Position numbers and translations under genes: made by a program
Notes under the pieces: generated by a model
Told to the model about the DNA's origin: nothing
The model's input: the letters and a program-made list of their open reading frames with translations, nothing else
Database searches by the model: none
Origin: Clostridia bacterium
Lineage (GTDB): Bacteria > Bacillota > Clostridia > Oscillospirales > CAG-272
NCBI GenBank assembly: GCA_017547755.1
Contig: JAFYOX010000046.1
Span: forward strand, 1 to 63,094
Length of the DNA: 63,094 nt
Reading direction: 5' to 3'
Shown: in pieces, positions 42,954-52,200 of the stretch
Position numbering within the stretch: position 1 is the first letter of the stretch
Layout: every line of letters starts with the position of its first letter

Positions 42954-43223
42954 ATGGAGCAGAACGGGCAGAATGTATGCCTTTTTTCACGCAGACGGAT
43001 GGAACTGACGGGGATCCGGGAAGTGGAAAGTTTCACGGACGAACAGATCACGGCCGTGTCCGAACTGGGAATGATCGCGGTGGAAGGGAAGAATCTGAAA
43101 ATCGAGAGCTTCCATAACGAACAGGGGACGCTGAAAATCAACGGAGAATTCGACAGCTTTTACTACTATACCAGACCGGACGCGGACGGAAAAAAGGGCA
43201 TCCTTGCGAAGCTGTTCCGGTAA
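42954..43223 (+). CDS. yabP: Sporulation protein YabP
   Basis: The 89-aa protein has the YabP core RRRMELTGIREVESFTDEQI, then LGMIAVEGKNLKIESFHNEQGTL. YabP is a spore cortex protein made in the mother cell under sigma-E. The frame also offers ATG 42951; GGAGG before it serves either. It lies 74 bases after rqcP, with its own candidate promoter, and before yabQ. Confidence 0.92.
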   Translation: MEQNGQNVCLFSRRRMELTGIREVESFTDEQITAVSELGMIAVEGKNLKIESFHNEQGTLKINGEFDSFYYYTRPDADGKKGILAKLFR

Positions 43224-43244
43224 TGCGGCGGAAGGCGGACGTTT

Positions 43245-43802
43245 ATGGAACTCTTTATCGGAAAACAGCTTCAGACTGCGGCATATTCTTTCGTTTTAGG
43301 GTTGATTTTCGGCGGATTATACGATATAATAAGAATAACCCATATTCTGTGCGGGATCGCGTCGTATGCGCTGTCGGATGAGGAAAAATGCCCGGAAAAA
43401 CGCGGTTTGGCGTCGTTTCTTCTGTTTTTTCTCGGAGATGCGGCGTATATGCTTACGGTGACGGCGGTATTTTCGGTTTTCCAGTACTGGCAGATGAGCG
43501 GAAAATTCCGGCTGTTTGTACTTCTGTCCGTTCTTGCGGGGTATGCCGTATGGCATCGGACCGCCGGACGGCTGGTGATGGCGTTTTCGGAAGCGATCGT
43601 ACGCTTTCTGCGGCGGATCGTGCTTTGGACGATCGTTAAGCCGGTGCGGCTACTTCTGAGGATTCTGCGGAAATCCGCCGGATTTCTGTACCGTCATACG
43701 GCGGGACGTGCCGCAGAACTGCTGTGCCGCGGAATGCGGAGGCTGTGTATGCGGAATATCTGCCGGAAATTCAGAAAAGATATTGTATTGCAGGGAAAAT
43801 AA
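43245..43802 (+). CDS. yabQ: Sporulation protein YabQ
   Basis: The 185-aa membrane protein has about four helices (from 10-30, 58-80, 85-103) and the YabQ opening MELFIGKQLQTAAYSFVLG followed by GGLYDIIRI. YabQ localises to the spore outer membrane and is needed for cortex formation. The C-terminal half is Arg-rich. It begins 21 bases after yabP. Confidence 0.9.
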   Translation: MELFIGKQLQTAAYSFVLGLIFGGLYDIIRITHILCGIASYALSDEEKCPEKRGLASFLLFFLGDAAYMLTVTAVFSVFQYWQMSGKFRLFVLLSVLAGYAVWHRTAGRLVMAFSEAIVRFLRRIVLWTIVKPVRLLLRILRKSAGFLYRHTAGRAAELLCRGMRRLCMRNICRKFRKDIVLQGK

Positions 43803-43814
43803 AAGGTAGATCGT

Positions 43815-44096
43815 ATGAAATTTTTGACTCAAAATATGTTTGTTCGCTTTCTCCTGCTGATTTTCACGATCGGTTGTGTGATCAGTCTGGTTGTTCTGCG
43901 GCTTGACAATAACGAAAAGAAATCGCAGGCCGCCGTTCTGCGCGGTGAAGTGGAAGAAATGCAGAACTACATCAGCGAACTGGAAGCCGATATTGCGAAG
44001 CCGTTCGACGACGAATATGTCGCCGAAATTGCGCACGGAGAACTCGGACTTCGCTACCCGCAGGAAGTCATTTTCTACAGTGACGGCGAGGGTTGA
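43815..44096 (+). CDS. divIC: DivIC/FtsB septum initiator
   Basis: The 93-aa division protein has a short cytoplasmic tail, one membrane helix (about 12-30) and a coiled coil with KKSQAAVLRGEVEEMQNYISELE, then a GELGLRYPQEVIFY segment conserved in FtsB/DivIC. It acts in the divisome with DivIB and FtsL. It closes the conserved mazG-to-divIC cluster. Confidence 0.92.
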   Translation: MKFLTQNMFVRFLLLIFTIGCVISLVVLRLDNNEKKSQAAVLRGEVEEMQNYISELEADIAKPFDDEYVAEIAHGELGLRYPQEVIFYSDGEG

Positions 44097-44112
44097 TAAA
44101 AGAATCATTTTT

Positions 44113-44162
44113 GTCGGGGAAACCTTTTTGAAACAAAGGGTTTCCCCGACTTGCTCCGCAAG
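44113..44162 (+). repeat. Palindromic intergenic element, copy D
   Basis: Arms of 12 bp (44113-44124 and 44139-44150) flank a T/A-rich centre. A second hairpin CTTGC/GCAAG (44150-44154 and 44158-44162) follows, with a TCC loop. It lies 17 bases past the divIC stop. It shares the CTTGC hairpin with copy B. Confidence 0.75.
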
Positions 44163-44200
44163 CGGAAACTGATAAAACATCCGGAAAGAGAAACAAAATC

Positions 44201-45829
44201 ATGGAAAAGCAGAAAAAATTCAGATTTGTAACCACTGCCGTCTGGCTGGCATTGATCGCTGTTCTGGCGATCCTTCTTGTGACGGCACATTTTTACCGTG
44301 AAAAATCCGCGGAACACGCCGAAGCCTCGGACCAGGTGGAGGCGCTTTCGTCCGACGTCGTGGATCTGGAAGCGGAGATCGCCGAACTTACCCGGCAGAT
44401 CGAAGCGCTGGAAGGCGAGGTATCCGATGTACAGAGCGACTATACCGAATTGTATGACGAGCACAGCGATCTGCAGGAGAAGCACAGCGACCTTCAGTCG
44501 GATTACACCGAACTGCATACGGATTATAAGGAACTTATCGCCGATATGGACGGCATCGCTGGTGAACTGGCGGCAAAGGAAGCGGAACTGACCGCCGCCG
44601 TGAAGGATCTGGAAACCAAAAGCCGCCGGATTACATCGCTGGAAAAGCGTCTGGACCGGCAGATCAGCCGGTATGACGACGCTGTAGAAGAAAAAGATGA
44701 GCTGAGCGTGGAGATCGCGGAACTGGAAGAATCGATCGCCCAGCTGGAAGCCGATATTTACCGTCTGCGGACCGCCGCCGCAGTACAGGCTGTGAACGCA
44801 AAGACGGAACCGAAGCAGGAAACTCCCGTACAGTCCCCGGAACCGGAACCCCTTCCGGAACCGGAAATTCTTCCGCAACCGGAAATTCTTCCGGAACCGG
44901 AGCCGACACCCGAACCGGTGACCGTACCTATTCCGGCACCGGCACCGGAGGTTCCCGCTTACATACCGTCCGGTGAAGCCAATGAAGAGGAGCTGATGCG
45001 CCTTCTCCAGTATGGCGTACCGCTGAAATGGTACCGCAATTCCGCCGGTTCGCTGTATCAGGCACCGGCACAGTTCACCGCATTCGGGTATTACGATCTG
45101 ACGACCGGGGAAACTATCACGTATAACGCCGATACCGTCTACTATTCCGCGAGCCTCATCAAGGCGCCGTACATCTATTCCGTTCTTCTGGAAGTTGCCG
45201 AATTCGAAAAAACGGCGGAACGCGACGCGGAAGGGAATATTCTTTACCGCGAAGGGGAAGAAAAATACAATCTCGACGAAATGTGGACGTTCGATCCGGA
45301 AACGATGATGCAGGAAGGGTCCGGGGAAATCAAGGCGCTGCCTGCCGGAACGCAGATGACATGGAGGGAACTGTTTGCCTACGTTCTTCTGTGGAGCGAC
45401 AATGTTGCGCTGAACCAGATCATGGATCGGTTCGGTTTCTCGACGTTCTACAGTCTTGTCGGACAGCTCGGAATTCAGGGGACTTCCTCGGATTTCATGG
45501 ATCTTTCCGTAAACGACTGCCTGAAATTCATGAAGGAGATCTACAATTTCTTCGGAACAGACAGCCGCTGGGCAGCATTCATGAAGGAAAATATGATGAA
45601 ATCCAAGCACAAAGTCATGATCTGCGCCGCTTTCCCGGACGGGACCGTACCGCATAAATACGGATGGGACATCGATTCCTACCACGACATGGCGATCATC
45701 TACGACGAACATCCCTATCTCCTTGTGATCATGACCGACCTTCACGACGGTACAGATGAGGACAACGCGTTTGTCCGTTCCGTGGTGGAAATGACCAAGC
45801 AGATCCACGCCGACCGCCACGCCGGATAA
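44201..45829 (+). CDS. Membrane-anchored coiled-coil protein with beta-lactamase-fold domain
   Basis: The 542-aa protein has one membrane helix (about 11-32), a long extracytoplasmic coiled coil (about 36-190), a Pro/Glu-rich linker (about 205-250) and a C-terminal serine-hydrolase domain of class A beta-lactamase type. The active-site set is S318-x-x-K321 (SLIK), S399-D400-N401 and K486-Y487-G488 in place of KTG. The GH-like Glu166 loop is not obvious. It may bind or process peptidoglycan next to the divisome genes. Resistance activity is not implied. It follows divIC by 104 bases. Confidence 0.8.
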   Translation: MEKQKKFRFVTTAVWLALIAVLAILLVTAHFYREKSAEHAEASDQVEALSSDVVDLEAEIAELTRQIEALEGEVSDVQSDYTELYDEHSDLQEKHSDLQSDYTELHTDYKELIADMDGIAGELAAKEAELTAAVKDLETKSRRITSLEKRLDRQISRYDDAVEEKDELSVEIAELEESIAQLEADIYRLRTAAAVQAVNAKTEPKQETPVQSPEPEPLPEPEILPQPEILPEPEPTPEPVTVPIPAPAPEVPAYIPSGEANEEELMRLLQYGVPLKWYRNSAGSLYQAPAQFTAFGYYDLTTGETITYNADTVYYSASLIKAPYIYSVLLEVAEFEKTAERDAEGNILYREGEEKYNLDEMWTFDPETMMQEGSGEIKALPAGTQMTWRELFAYVLLWSDNVALNQIMDRFGFSTFYSLVGQLGIQGTSSDFMDLSVNDCLKFMKEIYNFFGTDSRWAAFMKENMMKSKHKVMICAAFPDGTVPHKYGWDIDSYHDMAIIYDEHPYLLVIMTDLHDGTDEDNAFVRSVVEMTKQIHADRHAG

Positions 45830-45959
45830 ATTCTCACTTTCCGGGAAAAATTCTCACAAAATGCGTTATGGAATTTCCGCAGATCCTGCGGTATACTGAA
45901 GTCACCGGGAAAGACCGCTGGCCGGCGGCAATTTTTCAGAAAAACGAGGATTTATCCGA

Positions 45960-47243
45960 ATGAAATTAAGCCTTGGTGACAATATCCGTACCTTCCGCCG
46001 TGCGATGGACATGACGCAGGAACAGCTTGCCGAACAGCTCGGCGTTTCGTTCCAGTCGGTCAGCCGCTGGGAAAACGGGACAACCTACCCCGACATGGAA
46101 CTTCTGCCCGCGCTGGCGCGGATCTTTTCCGTGACCGTGGATGCTTTGCTCGGGATGAGCGATGAGGAAAAACAGAAGAATTTCGAAGAAATCAAGAAAA
46201 GACTGAGAAATGCCGTATATGCGGAAGAGAAAGACGAAGCCGCGATCACCGCAGTTCTCCGCGAGATGCGCCGCGATTACAGCGAATTTTTCCGTAACGA
46301 TTCCTATTATTTCGATGATCTCCGGAACAGCGGCGCGTACAGACTGCCCGCCGTGATGGAGGAAATGCGGATAATTTTTGACGATGTGCAGATGCACAGC
46401 AGCAATAATTTTGCAAAATGCGTGTTTATTCAGCAGATGGCGGAACTGGAGGATGAGGAACATATCACCGAATTCCTGAAACGGAATGCAACGGCGATCG
46501 ACCTGTCCGGAGATGCACTTCTGCGCCGCCGTTACGGATTCCGGAAGGAAACGGACAAACTTGAAAAACTGCGGCAGGTACAGCTGTATGAACTGATCGA
46601 AAAGCTCTGTCTCGAACGCGATACATGGGCGAACCGCGGAGAAAAAGGAAGTTATTCCGCGGAATACTGCAAGTACATCAGCGAAGTGCGTCTGAATCTC
46701 CTTCATTCGCTGTGCAATATCACGCCCGATCCGAAGCATCCCGTGACCGGCGACGGCTCTCTCGACCTGTTTGTCGATTTCCGTCTTCTCATCGGAGCAA
46801 TGTATACCGCATATTGTGCCGGATGCGGCGAGACGGAGCGCGCACTGACGGTCATGGAAGACTGGATCTCTCTCTTTGAAAAGGTCATGTCCGCTCCCGA
46901 AGGCCAGAAACTTACCTGTACCTCTCCGGCCATGGATGTCTTTTCCCCGAAAACGGACAGCTTCTGGATGCCGGTGCGCGGTCACGAAGAGCGCTTCGGT
47001 CTGCTCACGGATGACGGGGAGTACAGCTATTATGCTCTTTGCAGTGAAGCGGGTTATTTTTACGGCGAACACTACGGGCTGTTCGATCCGTCCGGATACT
47101 GCGGTTATTTTGATCCGGACAATGCCGGATTTGAACTGTTTGATCCCCGTTGGCTCGATCCCATCCGCGAAGAGCCCCGTTTCAAAGCCGCACTTGCACG
47201 TCTTCATGCCCTGATCGAGACCCGCGAACTTACCGAAAACTAA
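45960..47243 (+). CDS. XRE regulator with unrecognised C-terminal domain, paralogue 1
   Basis: The 427-aa protein begins with a Cro/CI helix-turn-helix (6-60: [31 protein letters not shown]). A large helical/cysteine-containing C-terminal region follows, with the phrase [14 protein letters not shown] and a later [14 protein letters not shown] end. The same design occurs in the protein at 52201. It could sense a ligand or partner with that domain. TATACT at 45892-45897 is a candidate -10 box. It precedes the metallophosphoesterase lipoprotein by 28 bases. Confidence 0.85.
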   Translation: MKLSLGDNIRTFRRAMDMTQEQLAEQLGVSFQSVSRWENGTTYPDMELLPALARIFSVTVDALLGMSDEEKQKNFEEIKKRLRNAVYAEEKDEAAITAVLREMRRDYSEFFRNDSYYFDDLRNSGAYRLPAVMEEMRIIFDDVQMHSSNNFAKCVFIQQMAELEDEEHITEFLKRNATAIDLSGDALLRRRYGFRKETDKLEKLRQVQLYELIEKLCLERDTWANRGEKGSYSAEYCKYISEVRLNLLHSLCNITPDPKHPVTGDGSLDLFVDFRLLIGAMYTAYCAGCGETERALTVMEDWISLFEKVMSAPEGQKLTCTSPAMDVFSPKTDSFWMPVRGHEERFGLLTDDGEYSYYALCSEAGYFYGEHYGLFDPSGYCGYFDPDNAGFELFDPRWLDPIREEPRFKAALARLHALIETRELTEN

Positions 47244-47271
47244 AAAATTCCCCCACCAAGGAGGAACTTCC

Positions 47272-48402
47272 ATGAAATTCAAACGATTTTCAGCCGCACT
47301 TCTCGCCGTACTCTGCCTGACTTCCTGTCATTCCGACCGTACCGCGGGGAATCCTGCTGTCGAGACCACAGCCGAAACTGCCGCAAAAACTCCGATCGAG
47401 GTGATCACCGAACTGTTTCAGCCGGAACCGAAAGTTTCCGAAGATGCGCTTGTCTTCCTTGCGTGCAGTGACCTTCAGCACTCGTCCGGTCACGAAACCG
47501 CCGTGAAGTCGGTCAAAGCCATTCTCGGCGAGATCCGCGATGCCGGATACGATCACGCCGACGGTGCCTTTTTCTGCGGCGATTACAACTGGGATTTCGA
47601 CGGCTCCGTTCCCGGACTGTATACCCTCCGGAAAGCGGTGCAGCGCGAATTCCGCGGTCTGGAGATCGAGGATTTTATCGTCGTACAAGGGAATCATGAC
47701 CCCTCCGATACGCCCGGTCTGGCGCCGAGCGGAGCGAACGATACCGATGATTTCGGCGTTTTTGTGATCCGCAACGACGATTATATGTGGTACAACAACA
47801 AAAAACAGCCGGTCATCGATGTTTCCGAACGTCTGAAAACCTACCTTGACGAAAAAATCGAACAGCAATATACCAAACCAATCTTCATTCTGGCGCATCT
47901 GCCGCTGCATTACAGCATGCGCACCTACCTCCAGAACGACGCCCGCTACGCCAATTTTATCTTCGACGTCATCAATCCCGCCGCCGAAGCCGGACTGAAT
48001 ATTTTTTACCTCTTCGGTCATAACCATTCGAACGGCTGGGACGACTACCTCGGCGGCACCGCGGTCTACCTCGCCGCAGGGGATACCATCTGCATCGCAC
48101 AGTCGAGCCATAAGGATTACCGCGAAGAAACACTCGCGTTCACCTACCTCAACGCCGGATACACCGGCTATTACCACGACGTCAACAAAGGCGCGGAGAC
48201 CGACCTGTCCATGACCGTCTTTCAGATCACGGAAGACGCCGTCACCATCGAACGCTATACCGCGGACGGTCTCCACGATCTCAAATCCCCCGGTGTCAGC
48301 AACGCTTCCCTCGATGAAGCGGAGCTCACCGGCCTTACACCCGACAAACGCACCTACGAAAGCCCCCAGATCATCCCGCTGAACAAAGAAATCACCCCAT
48401 AA
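47272..48402 (+). CDS. Metallophosphoesterase lipoprotein
   Basis: The 376-aa exported lipoprotein has a signal peptide with lipobox LTSC, then a calcineurin-like fold: LACSDLQHS, FCGDYNWDF, QGNHDPSD, AHLPLHYS and GHNHSNGW. It should hydrolyse a phosphate ester outside the cell. GGAGG precedes the ATG. It is in an operon with the XRE regulator upstream, which may control it. Confidence 0.9.
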   Translation: MKFKRFSAALLAVLCLTSCHSDRTAGNPAVETTAETAAKTPIEVITELFQPEPKVSEDALVFLACSDLQHSSGHETAVKSVKAILGEIRDAGYDHADGAFFCGDYNWDFDGSVPGLYTLRKAVQREFRGLEIEDFIVVQGNHDPSDTPGLAPSGANDTDDFGVFVIRNDDYMWYNNKKQPVIDVSERLKTYLDEKIEQQYTKPIFILAHLPLHYSMRTYLQNDARYANFIFDVINPAAEAGLNIFYLFGHNHSNGWDDYLGGTAVYLAAGDTICIAQSSHKDYREETLAFTYLNAGYTGYYHDVNKGAETDLSMTVFQITEDAVTIERYTADGLHDLKSPGVSNASLDEAELTGLTPDKRTYESPQIIPLNKEITP

Positions 48403-48405
48403 AAC

Positions 48406-48446
48406 ACAGGAGATACTCCAGATCCGGAGCATCTCCTGTATTTTTT
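48406..48446 (+). terminator. Terminator downstream of the lipoprotein gene
   Basis: Nine-bp outer arms (48406-48414 and 48431-48439) with an inner stem are followed by six T (48441-48446). Confidence 0.88.
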
Positions 48447-48452
48447 CAGTAT

Positions 48453-48510
48453 AAAAAGGTTTTTAGAAGGGGGTTGGGGAAACCTTTTTCCTTAAAAAAG
48501 GTTTCCCCAA
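48453..48510 (+). repeat. Palindromic intergenic element, copy E
   Basis: A left module (48453-48473) resembling AAAGGTTTTTAGAAGGGGG is followed by a palindrome with 16-bp arms at 48474-48489 and 48495-48510. It lies between convergent genes, 13 bases from the M28 stop codon. Confidence 0.8.
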
Positions 48511-48522
48511 GAAAACTTGATT

Positions 48523-49743
48523 TTATCTCTTTCTGAGCAGATAACGGTCGAGCTTGTCCTTCATGTTGTCGGGCATTTCGCGCTTGACGGGGCAGCGGAC
48601 AGCGTTTGCCATGCGGTCAGCGAATGCGCAGATGAAGTCGATGTCCTTTACCATGTGTTCGCCCTTCATGAGCTTGATGGTGTCGTAGGAATTGTGGATC
48701 GTCGCAACGGGACCACCTGCGGCACGTGCAAAGGAGATCGCCGGGATACCCTTGTCCGCGAACGGGGTGGAGTCGCTGGAGTAAACGTCCTGATACGGAG
48801 CAACCTGGAAGCCCTTTTCGAGACCGAGGTAGTTGACGTAGCCGACGAGTTCGTTTTCGGAGGTGCAGCATGCGATGAATCTGCCCATGATGGAGCCGAT
48901 CATGTCGATGTTGATGTTGAAGACGATGTTCTTCAGTTCTTCTTCATGTGCCGCAACATACGCCTTGGAGCCGAGAAGACCGCGTTCTTCGCTTCCGCAG
49001 AAGATGAAGCGGAAACCGTAGCGGTGCGGATGGCTGAGGAAGTATTCCGCGAGACCGAGAAGACCGATACAGCCGGACATATTGTCGTACGCGCCGTTGG
49101 AGAGAGAAGTGGTGTCGTAGTGCGCGGTGCAGACGATGATTTCGTCGATTTCGCCGGGCATATCCATGACAACGTTGCGGGATTCGCCGACGTATTCGTC
49201 CTGATCAAGAACGATCTTGACGGTCTTCACGTCGTTTTCCACGAGCTTGACTGCGTTCTTCGCGTTGATGTTCACGCCGGGAATCTGCGGATTGTCCGCG
49301 CGTACAAAGGAACGGAGTTCCTTCTGGTCGATGTCCCAGTCGACGTAATTCGTGTTGCCGTCGTAGGTGATGAAGCCGACTGCGCCGTTTTCGCAGAGAT
49401 CCTTGTAGGTCCATGCGCCCATGCCGGAGTCGAGCAGAACGATCTTGCCCTTGACCTGGGAGATGGAAACCTTGTCGTTGGAAGGCATGTAGTACAGGGG
49501 AGCTTCCACTTCGTGGGAACCGGAGTTGAGATAACCCTTGCATTCCACTTCCACGCCGTCGGCGTAGAGCTTTGCGGTCTTCATGGTAGCCATCTGTACT
49601 TCGAAGGTTTCGAGATGCGCTTCGAGACCGAGAGCGGCACAGCAGTCCTTGAGATAGTTTGCCGCCTGGAGTTCTTCGGCGGAACCACCGGTGTGTACGT
49701 ACGCGGTGTCGCGGAAGATTTTCATAATCTGTTCAGCAGTCAT
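48523..49743 (-). CDS. M28-family zinc aminopeptidase
   Basis: The 406-aa peptidase has the M28 metal motifs TAHYDT, GAYDNMSG, CGSEERGLLGS (catalytic Glu pair), NINIDMIGS and IHNSYDT, with a PA-like insertion (GKIVLLDSGMGAW...). There is no signal peptide, so it acts in the cytoplasm, removing N-terminal residues from peptides. It stands alone with its own promoter. The start ATG is at 49743; no better ribosome site is visible. Confidence 0.9.
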   Translation of the reverse strand: MTAEQIMKIFRDTAYVHTGGSAEELQAANYLKDCCAALGLEAHLETFEVQMATMKTAKLYADGVEVECKGYLNSGSHEVEAPLYYMPSNDKVSISQVKGKIVLLDSGMGAWTYKDLCENGAVGFITYDGNTNYVDWDIDQKELRSFVRADNPQIPGVNINAKNAVKLVENDVKTVKIVLDQDEYVGESRNVVMDMPGEIDEIIVCTAHYDTTSLSNGAYDNMSGCIGLLGLAEYFLSHPHRYGFRFIFCGSEERGLLGSKAYVAAHEEELKNIVFNINIDMIGSIMGRFIACCTSENELVGYVNYLGLEKGFQVAPYQDVYSSDSTPFADKGIPAISFARAAGGPVATIHNSYDTIKLMKGEHMVKDIDFICAFADRMANAVRCPVKREMPDNMKDKLDRYLLRKR

Positions 49744-49786
49744 GATAAAATAGTCCTTTCGGGAAAATAAAATTCACATTATGCCT

Positions 49787-49815
49787 ATTATACAAGATTT
49801 CTCCCGAATTATCAA
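49787..49815 (-). promoter_or_regulatory. M28 peptidase promoter
   Basis: On the minus strand, TTGATA (49815-49810) and TATAAT (49792-49787) are separated by 17 bases. Confidence 0.7.
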
Positions 49816-49924
49816 CCTTTTTCTGCATTTTCACGGGTGAAAATTGTCAATATTTTTCGGAGACCGCGAAAGATACTGACCGAAAACTCACGGATTCCGT
49901 GAGTTTTTCTCCACGACTGCGTTA

Positions 49925-49953
49925 TTGCAAATCCGCAGATGATATGATATACT
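49925..49953 (+). promoter_or_regulatory. Promoter for the CCSGH hypothetical gene
   Basis: TTGCAA (49925-49930) and TATACT (49948-49953) are separated by 17 bases. A full AGGAGGTGA (49971-49979) follows, a near-ideal ribosome site. Confidence 0.75.
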
Positions 49954-49988
49954 GTAATCAACCCAATATAAGGAGGTGACATAACGCC

Positions 49989-50456
49989 ATGGCAGTTATG
50001 CACAAAGAAACGCTCCGGCTATACCACAACGACCAGTGTATCAAACCGGAAGGCTTTATAGAACTTGATGAATGGATCGCACCGGCGATACAGGTACTGA
50101 ATCAGAAAGGCTACACCACACGATTCTGCTGTTCCGGACACCCGCTGGCTGACTGGCTGTTTATCGATACAAACAGCGAAAAGGGATATTATGAAAGCGG
50201 CAATTTTGTGAGAAGCTATATCATGTTTGAGGAAGGGATCACTCTGCCGTCCCTGCCGCCCGATTTTGAGGCAATGCAGAATACACACGCCCCGAACCCG
50301 CGGCTTGTGATCGAGAAGATTCATCCGGTCACGAGTGCTTTTGAAAATCAGTTTTTCGAGAAAGCGCGGCGGATTCTCGAAACCATGAAGGAACTGTACG
50401 AATGGGCGCTGGAACTGCCGGAATTTGCATCGGAAACAGCAAAGCAGGGAAGCTGA
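49989..50456 (+). CDS. Hypothetical protein with a CCSGH motif
   Basis: The family is not recognised with certainty. The 155-aa soluble protein has a conserved-looking LNQKGYTTRFCCSGHPLADW segment (the CCSGH motif), which I have seen in small uncharacterised Firmicutes proteins, and a helical C-terminus KARRILETMKELYEW. The two cysteines and His could bind metal. The strong promoter and ribosome site argue for high expression. It is monocistronic, between the M28 gene and the solute-binding lipoprotein. Confidence 0.7.
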   Translation: MAVMHKETLRLYHNDQCIKPEGFIELDEWIAPAIQVLNQKGYTTRFCCSGHPLADWLFIDTNSEKGYYESGNFVRSYIMFEEGITLPSLPPDFEAMQNTHAPNPRLVIEKIHPVTSAFENQFFEKARRILETMKELYEWALELPEFASETAKQGS

Positions 50457-50481
50457 AGTGGGAAAAAACGGTTTCTGAGGC

Positions 50482-50510
50482 TTGACAGATCGCCCGGTCT
50501 CCTGTATAAT
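50482..50510 (+). promoter_or_regulatory. Perfect consensus promoter of the lipoprotein
   Basis: TTGACA (50482-50487) and TATAAT (50505-50510) are separated by exactly 17 bases. It drives the orphan solute-binding lipoprotein. Confidence 0.8.
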
Positions 50511-50571
50511 AATAATTAACAGGATAAATTATCCAATCAAAATGACCGAAAAATGAATGGAGACCACAGCC

Positions 50572-52080
50572 ATGAAGAAAAAACTGTCCCTTCTCCTCGC
50601 TCTGCTGATGCTTGCTTCCGCGCTGACCGCCTGCTCGGACGCTCCCGCAGAAAATGCTGATTCTTCTTCCGCCGCTCCTGCAGAAGTCGCAGCGGATGAG
50701 AATGCACCCGCCGAAGAGATCATCGAAGAAACCGAACCGGAAATTCTTCCCGACATTCCCGAAGGATATTCCTTTGACGGACATACCTTCACCATCATCA
50801 ACAACGACTACAGCCTTTCCGTATGGTCGCAGATCGACATCGGTGCGGACGAAATGACCGGCGAAGCCATCAACGACGCCGTTTATACCCGCAATACCGC
50901 CATTTCCGAAAATTACGACTGCTCCATCGTTTCGCTGAAGACGCTGAATCTGTCCGGCGAACTGCCGACCTATATCAACGCCAACGACCAGAGCATCGAC
51001 CTTGCGACCGTTCACCTCCGTACCTTCGCGTCCCACGCGCAGTCCGGTTATTACGTTGAACTCGGCGGCGTTTCTTCGATGGATCTCACGAAGCCGTGGT
51101 ACGACCAGAACTCCGTCAAGGAGCTTTCCATCAACCATAAGCTCTACGGTGCGGCGACCGACCTGACCCTGATGGACGAACAGGCGACCACCGCAATGGT
51201 TTTCAATAAGGAACTCTATACCGACTATCAGCTTGCCGACACCTACGGCGATTTCTATCAGCTCGTCAAGGACAACAAGTGGGATTTTGATACCATGACC
51301 GCCATGGTAACTTCCGTTTCTTCCGACCTCGACGGCGACGGCACCCGTACCGAAAACGACCTGTACGGTCTTCTGTATCAGCGCGATACGCTGACCAGCT
51401 TTCTCAACGGCTTCGGCGTTCTCTGCGCCACGAAGAATGCGGACGATATCCCCGAAATGACGCTGATGACCGACAAGGGCGTCGATGTTCTCGACCGTAT
51501 TTTCGATCTGGTATATCAGGACGACTACTGCATGCATGTTATGGCACGCTGGGAAAGCTCCGGTCTGGACTGGACGCTTGAAATGGTCAAGATGTACGAA
51601 CAGAATCATGCGCTTCTGATGTGGATCCGTCTGGCGGACGTCGAAAACCTCCGTTCCATGGACATCGATTTCGGTATCCTCCCGATCCCGATGTACGATC
51701 AGGCGCAGGGCGGCTACAAGATCTCCGTCAACCCCTACGTCGGCACCGTCACCTGCATCCCGCAGTCCAATTATGACCCCGAAGCGACCGGTTACTTCAT
51801 CGAACTGATGTCCGCCGAATCCCGTAAGGTGCTTCTCCCCGAATATTACGAAATCAACCTCAAGGGCAAGGTTGCGCGTGACCAGGAAAGTGCGGAAATG
51901 CTCGACCTCATTTTTGCAAACCGTATCTACGACCTCGGTCAGATCTATGACCCGGGCAATTTCTCCAACACGCTCATCTACATGACCATGACCAAGGACC
52001 GCGACGTCGCGTCCAAATGGGCAAGCAACCAGAAGATGATCGGCAAGACCCTCGACCGTATGCTCGAAAAATTCCAGTAA
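50572..52080 (+). CDS. Extracellular solute-binding lipoprotein, orphan
   Basis: The 502-aa lipoprotein has a signal peptide with lipobox LTAC, an acidic low-complexity linker (about 22-60) and a type 1 solute-binding-protein fold. It resembles carbohydrate ABC transporter binding proteins, with phrases such as DFYQLVKDNKWDFDTM and FGILPIPMYD. No ABC permease or ATPase is nearby, so it must use distant partners. ATG 50572 (MKKKLS) is preferred over 50557 because it gives a clean signal peptide. A terminator follows. Confidence 0.85.
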   Translation: MKKKLSLLLALLMLASALTACSDAPAENADSSSAAPAEVAADENAPAEEIIEETEPEILPDIPEGYSFDGHTFTIINNDYSLSVWSQIDIGADEMTGEAINDAVYTRNTAISENYDCSIVSLKTLNLSGELPTYINANDQSIDLATVHLRTFASHAQSGYYVELGGVSSMDLTKPWYDQNSVKELSINHKLYGAATDLTLMDEQATTAMVFNKELYTDYQLADTYGDFYQLVKDNKWDFDTMTAMVTSVSSDLDGDGTRTENDLYGLLYQRDTLTSFLNGFGVLCATKNADDIPEMTLMTDKGVDVLDRIFDLVYQDDYCMHVMARWESSGLDWTLEMVKMYEQNHALLMWIRLADVENLRSMDIDFGILPIPMYDQAQGGYKISVNPYVGTVTCIPQSNYDPEATGYFIELMSAESRKVLLPEYYEINLKGKVARDQESAEMLDLIFANRIYDLGQIYDPGNFSNTLIYMTMTKDRDVASKWASNQKMIGKTLDRMLEKFQ

Positions 52081-52090
52081 ATCCTTTGAA

Positions 52091-52124
52091 ACTCCCGGGA
52101 AACTCTCGTTTTCCGGGAGTTTTT
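52091..52124 (+). terminator. Terminator after the solute-binding gene
   Basis: ACTCCCGG (52091-52098) pairs with CCGGGAGT (52113-52120), followed by T residues. Confidence 0.82.
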
Positions 52125-52141
52125 ATGCAGAAACGGCGCGC

Positions 52142-52170
52142 TTGTTTTTTGCCTGTTCCTGTGCTATACT
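52142..52170 (+). promoter_or_regulatory. Promoter for XRE paralogue 2
   Basis: TTGTTT (52142-52147) and TATACT (52165-52170) are separated by 17 bases; GGGAGG precedes the ATG at 52201. Confidence 0.6.
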
Positions 52171-52200
52171 GAATCCATCAAAAACAGGGAGGAATCCGAC

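Noticed and set aside
44201-45829. Antibiotic-resistance beta-lactamase
   Set aside because: Its membrane anchor, coiled coil and KYG motif point to a cell-wall enzyme; the Glu166-type loop is not visible, so resistance is not supported.
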